This document shows positions 61,331 through 64,000 of a DNA stretch of 64,000 nt, in pieces. Below the pieces are notes generated by a model. The model worked only from the letters and a program-made list of their open reading frames with translations. It was not told the origin of the DNA and made no database searches. Within the stretch, counting starts at the first letter, position 1, and each line of letters opens with the position of its first letter. The position numbers and the translations under genes were made by a program. The stretch is from Planococcus donghaensis (lineage in GTDB: Bacteria > Bacillota > Bacilli > Bacillales_A > Planococcaceae): contig NZ_CP016543.2 in assembly GCF_001687665.2 (NCBI RefSeq), positions 744,001-808,000 of the forward strand. The letters are read 5' to 3'.

Positions 61331-61987
61331 GTGAAAAAACAAATTGTGGTCATTGGGTTAGGACGTTTTGGTAGCAGTGTTTGTAAGGAACTGCATAGCC
61401 TAGGTCACGAAATTATGGCTATCGATGCAAATCCAGATAAAGTCGACGCTTTGAGAGACTATGCTTCTTTTACAGTGAATGCGGATGCGACAGATGAAAA
61501 TCAGTTGAAATCTTTAGGTGTCCGAAATTTTGAACATGCCATCGTAGCTATCGGAGATGATCTTCAGGCAAGTGTGTTGTGTACATTAATGTTAAAAGAG
61601 CTTGGCCTACCTAAAGTATGGGTAAAAGCACGCGACCTTCAACATGAAAAAATCCTTCATAAAGTAGGAGCGGATCGTGTGATTCAACCAGAAAAAGAAA
61701 TGGGCATTCGCGTTGCCCATCATGTAGACTCTGATAAAATCGTCGATTATATCGATTTATCGCATGACTACAGCATTATCGAGTTGGTTGTTTCTGGCAA
61801 AATGGCAAATAAAACATTGATCGACATGAATATTCGAAAAGAATTTAATTGTGTTGTCTTAGCCATCAAAAAGCAGGAAGAAGTTAATATTGCCCCTGCT
61901 ATTGATGATATGGTTGTTCAAGATGATGTGTTAATCGTAATGGGCCATAAAGATGACTTGAAACGATTAGAAGAAAAAAGCTTATAG
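61331..61987 (+). CDS. ktrC: KtrA/KtrC-type potassium uptake regulatory subunit (RCK/TrkA)
   Basis: 218 residues. RCK_N: QIVVIGLGRFGSSVCKELHSLGHEIMAID (nucleotide-binding Gly motif and acidic end), NADATDENQLKSLG. RCK_C from about 135 (YIDLSHDYSIIELVVSG), a c-di-AMP-binding module in Bacillus KtrA/C. It gates a KtrB/D channel, which is not encoded in this window. GTG 61331 follows AAGAGGGAAG; TTG 61313 is also in frame. Orphan ktrC is usual in Bacillales. Confidence 0.9.
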   Translation: MKKQIVVIGLGRFGSSVCKELHSLGHEIMAIDANPDKVDALRDYASFTVNADATDENQLKSLGVRNFEHAIVAIGDDLQASVLCTLMLKELGLPKVWVKARDLQHEKILHKVGADRVIQPEKEMGIRVAHHVDSDKIVDYIDLSHDYSIIELVVSGKMANKTLIDMNIRKEFNCVVLAIKKQEEVNIAPAIDDMVVQDDVLIVMGHKDDLKRLEEKSL

Positions 61988-62025
61988 AAGAAGGTCAGTC
62001 AACTCTTGAGTTGACTGACCTTCTT
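61988..62025 (+). terminator. Terminator after ktrC
   Basis: Stem AAGAAGGTCAGTCAACTC / GAGTTGACTGACCTTCTT. Confidence 0.87.
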
Positions 62026-62123
62026 GGTTGGAGCTATCGTTTAGCTAAATTAATAATCGGGAATAATAGAAAAAAGAACGTTCTGAAGAGACTGATGTTT
62101 TGTAAGAGATGGGGGGACTATAG

Positions 62124-62783
62124 ATGAAGTTCCGAATCGAATGGACGTATAGAGTTCCTAAAGGAAAAGAAGTTGTGTTCTTTTCAGATGAAATGCCAGT
62201 AGAAGTAGCTATCGAAATTGCTGAAGACTTAGAGCGCACAGGGAGAGTCAAAAAACTTCGCTTTGAAGACCAATTTGATAGCAGTTGGACATTAAAAGAG
62301 GTAAAAGCATATTTGAAAGAGATTGAAACAGAACCTCATCATTTGAGTGTTTATTTTGATGGTGGTTATGAGCGTACTTCAGGAGATGCAGGGTTGGGAT
62401 GTGTGGTCTACTATAAGCAGAATGGGAAACTATTCCGTCGTAGAACAAATACAAAGTTAGACGGACTGATTTCAAACAATGAGGCGGAATATGCCGCCCT
62501 CTACTTTTGCCTACAAGAGCTAGAAGTTATGGAAGTACGTCGACAACTAGTTACTTTTATCGGTGACTCACGAATTGTTATAAATGGAATGGAAGGCGAG
62601 TGGCCATTAGAGGAAGATAAGTTAGGTTCATGGGTAAAGCGAATAAGAGAAAAAATGAATAGTATGGGTATTCAAGATGAATATCAGTTAACACCCCGCA
62701 AATCAAATGCAGAGGCCGATAAATTAGCGACCCAAGCGTTAAAGGGAATATCAATTGCTTCAACGAGTGAAATACTCGATTAA
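62124..62783 (+). CDS. RNase H-like (reverse-transcriptase-like) protein, YpeP type
   Basis: 219 residues. An N-terminal 70-residue domain (FRIEWTYRVPKGKEVVFFSD) precedes an RNase HI fold: VYFDGGYERTSGDAGLG (Asp), NNEAEYAALYFCL (Glu), FIGDSRIVINGM (Asp), and NAEADKLATQAL (Asp). All four acidic positions of RNase HI are present. It may act on RNA-DNA hybrids, although B. subtilis YpeP-type proteins are poorly active. Ribosome site GGGGG is upstream of ATG 62124. Confidence 0.87.
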   Translation: MKFRIEWTYRVPKGKEVVFFSDEMPVEVAIEIAEDLERTGRVKKLRFEDQFDSSWTLKEVKAYLKEIETEPHHLSVYFDGGYERTSGDAGLGCVVYYKQNGKLFRRRTNTKLDGLISNNEAEYAALYFCLQELEVMEVRRQLVTFIGDSRIVINGMEGEWPLEEDKLGSWVKRIREKMNSMGIQDEYQLTPRKSNAEADKLATQALKGISIASTSEILD

Positions 62784-62806
62784 AATGAATTTATATATGC
62801 AAGGTT

Positions 62807-62840
62807 AATCAGGCGGAAACAAGTATTCCGTCTGATTTTT
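62807..62840 (+). terminator. Terminator after the RNase H-like gene
   Basis: Stem AATCAGGCGGAA / TTCCGTCTGATT (one G-U) with T run. Confidence 0.82.
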
Positions 62841-62926
62841 ATATATAGAATAATTGTTAAATTCCTGTTTTTATATACGCTTTTTTAGTACTTATTAATC
62901 AAATTCACAATAATCTGATATTTTAC

Positions 62927-62955
62927 TTGCTTAGAGATAAGAAATAGGTTATAAA
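62927..62955 (+). promoter_or_regulatory. Promoter of the DUF4397 protein gene
   Basis: TTGCTT, 17-bp spacer, TATAAA, about 50 bp upstream of the start codon. Confidence 0.5.
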
Positions 62956-63006
62956 TAGATTATTCAATAGTTATGCAAAAACTATACAAGTGAAGGAGAG
63001 GAAGAA

Positions 63007-63807
63007 ATGAAGAAAATCTGGTTTTCATTCTCTGTCGCAATGGTCCTTGTATTTTCCCTACTAGCTTCTGGAGTTTTGGCTGATGGACATACCGCTAAAG
63101 TAAGAGTATTACATGCTTCGCCTGATGCTCCTGCTGTCGATGTTTATGTCAATGGAGACTTAACACTTGAAAATGTCCCTTTTAAAGCAGACTCAGGTTA
63201 TATGGATGTGCCTGCCGGAACACATGATGTAGAAGTTTTTGCAAATGGAACAGAATATGCTGCAGGTGAAGGTGTACTGCAGGCAGATCTTGCTGTAGAA
63301 GCTGGAAAAGCTTATACAGTTGCTGCAGCAAACTCATTAGATTCAATTGAATTTGTAGTTGCCGAAGATTCAATGGAAGTAACAGACGGAAAAGCAAAAG
63401 TTCGTGTCGGACATTTATCTCCGGATGCACCAGCCGTTGATGTTGGCGTAATTGATGGAGACGCATTGTTTAGTGGAGCGGAATTCCCAGGAATCACAGA
63501 CTATGCAGAGCTAGATCCAGGAACATATGATTTAGAAATACGTTTACCAGATGGCACGCAAGTCTTGCCATTAGAAAACACTGAACTAGCTGCTAATACA
63601 GTTTATAGTGTATTTGCGGTAAACACAGTCGACTCGTTAGAAATCATTGCGCTTGTCGATTACGAAGCTGCGGAATCACCAGATGGTATGCCGACTACTG
63701 GTCTTGGCACTCCTAGTCAATCTCAAGCAATCTGGTTATTGCTAGGGGGAGCAGTAGTTCTTATCGGAGTTAGTAGTCTAGTGTGGAGAAAACGATTTCA
63801 ACAGTAA
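63007..63807 (+). CDS. Surface protein with two DUF4397 domains and sortase-type tail
   Basis: 266 residues. Signal peptide (IWFSFSVAMVLVFSLLASGVLA), then two DUF4397 repeats at about 31-118 and 131-216, each opening KVRVLHASPDAPAVDVYV or KVRVGHLSPDAPAVDVGV. The C terminus is MPTTG (228-232), a hydrophobic helix (about 242-260) and RKRFQQ: a sorting signal in which the first residue is Met rather than Leu. It would be cross-linked to peptidoglycan by a sortase, and the next gene looks like one. Ribosome site AAGGAGAGG. Confidence 0.9.
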   Translation: MKKIWFSFSVAMVLVFSLLASGVLADGHTAKVRVLHASPDAPAVDVYVNGDLTLENVPFKADSGYMDVPAGTHDVEVFANGTEYAAGEGVLQADLAVEAGKAYTVAAANSLDSIEFVVAEDSMEVTDGKAKVRVGHLSPDAPAVDVGVIDGDALFSGAEFPGITDYAELDPGTYDLEIRLPDGTQVLPLENTELAANTVYSVFAVNTVDSLEIIALVDYEAAESPDGMPTTGLGTPSQSQAIWLLLGGAVVLIGVSSLVWRKRFQQ

Positions 63808-63811
63808 CCTA

Positions 63812-64000
63812 TGGTTTTTCCTTTCAATCTTGTTGTTAGCAGGCTGTCATCAATCAGTCGATAAAGTAAGTGTTCGGTCAGAAGACGTGGGATTTGCACG
63901 AGATGAGCCTGTCTCAATTCGAGTCCCACAAACAGTACCGGCGGAAAATCCCATTAATGGATTGAAACGAACAGGCATTAAACCGAGCTTGTTAAAGATC
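63812..64000 (+). CDS. Probable class F-type sortase lipoprotein, 5' part (cut by window end)
   Basis: The frame reads WFFLSILLLAGCHQSVDKVS (lipobox LLAGC), then VRSEDVGFARDEPVS, RVPQTVPAENPINGLKR and GIKPSLLKI at the edge, which resembles the opening of a class F sortase (…LxIPxIxV). It follows the DUF4397 sorting-signal gene by a few bases. No ATG, GTG or TTG precedes the signal helix in this frame. ATG 63811 is one frame off and would join if the TTTTT run at 63815-63819 were one base shorter, so a frameshift, sequencing error or unusual start is likely. Confidence 0.55.

Overview
The window is a chromosomal segment of a low-to-middle GC Gram-positive bacterium of the Bacillales. A Planococcaceae member (Planococcus, Planomicrobium or a relative) fits best. 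This is inference from gene content and style: a Bacillus-type pspA-ydjGHI operon, PurR-box plus guanine-riboswitch control, lipoproteins with lipoboxes, S-layer homology repeats, a class I fructose-bisphosphate aldolase as in staphylococci, NhaC and NhaK antiporters, consensus AAGGAGG ribosome sites, and frequent TTG/GTG starts. No rRNA, tRNA, CRISPR array, transposase or phage gene was seen.

Layout. 1-4.5 kb: 3' end of an acyl-CoA dehydrogenase gene, then the membrane-stress operon pspA-ydjG-ydjH-ydjI. 4.5-10.6 kb: a PadR/DUF2812 pair, a 32-residue membrane peptide, a YjiH transporter coupled to a degenerate sigma-54-type regulator, and an SLH surface protein. 10.8-13.1 kb: a HEPN Abi protein, DUF1697, a Mug-type DNA glycosylase and a TM2 protein. 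13.6-17.5 kb: a GH13 alpha-glucosidase, a 21-bp-period repeat array, a probable minus-strand small RNA, then a lipoprotein nucleosidase behind a PurR operator and a guanine riboswitch, and a BsuPI-like lipoprotein. 17.7-31.9 kb: general metabolism (aminotransferase, acyl-CoA ligase, Fda, SelO, DJ-1/PfpI, old yellow enzyme, EamA exporter, two paralogous SDR genes around an ABC exporter and a NUDIX gene, PAP2, TlpA-like lipoprotein).

31.97-32.45 kb is a composite of nested inverted repeats without genes. 32.5-45.6 kb holds an LtaS-like sulfatase, NhaC, a GNAT protein, a probably dead aldehyde dehydrogenase homologue, VOC, YitT, a YkuI-like EAL protein, GlpQ and CapA. 45.15-47.97 kb is a sulfolipid-type operon: sqdB (UDP-sulfoquinovose synthase) - sqdX/SQD2-like glycosyltransferase - gtrA. 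It is followed by a ZIP-like protein and NhaK. 51-58 kb has an MFS transporter, an SDR gene, a sulfonate/nitrate-type ABC importer and a cysteine synthase. 58.3-64 kb has adenine deaminase, PhzF, a KtrA/C potassium-channel subunit, an RNase H-like protein, and a surface DUF4397 protein with a sortase-type tail, next to the start of a probable sortase gene cut by the window end.

Themes: envelope and membrane homeostasis (PspA, LtaS-like, SQDG, GlpQ, PAP2, S-layer, sortase), salt and pH tolerance (NhaC, NhaK, KtrA/C), sulfur acquisition (ABC importer, CysK, possibly feeding SQDG) and purine salvage (riboswitch nucleosidase, Ade). The least explained items are the small RNA and 21-bp array at 15.3-15.6 kb, the composite repeat at 32 kb, the pseudo-ALDH, the GAFTGA-less regulator, and the start of the terminal sortase gene.
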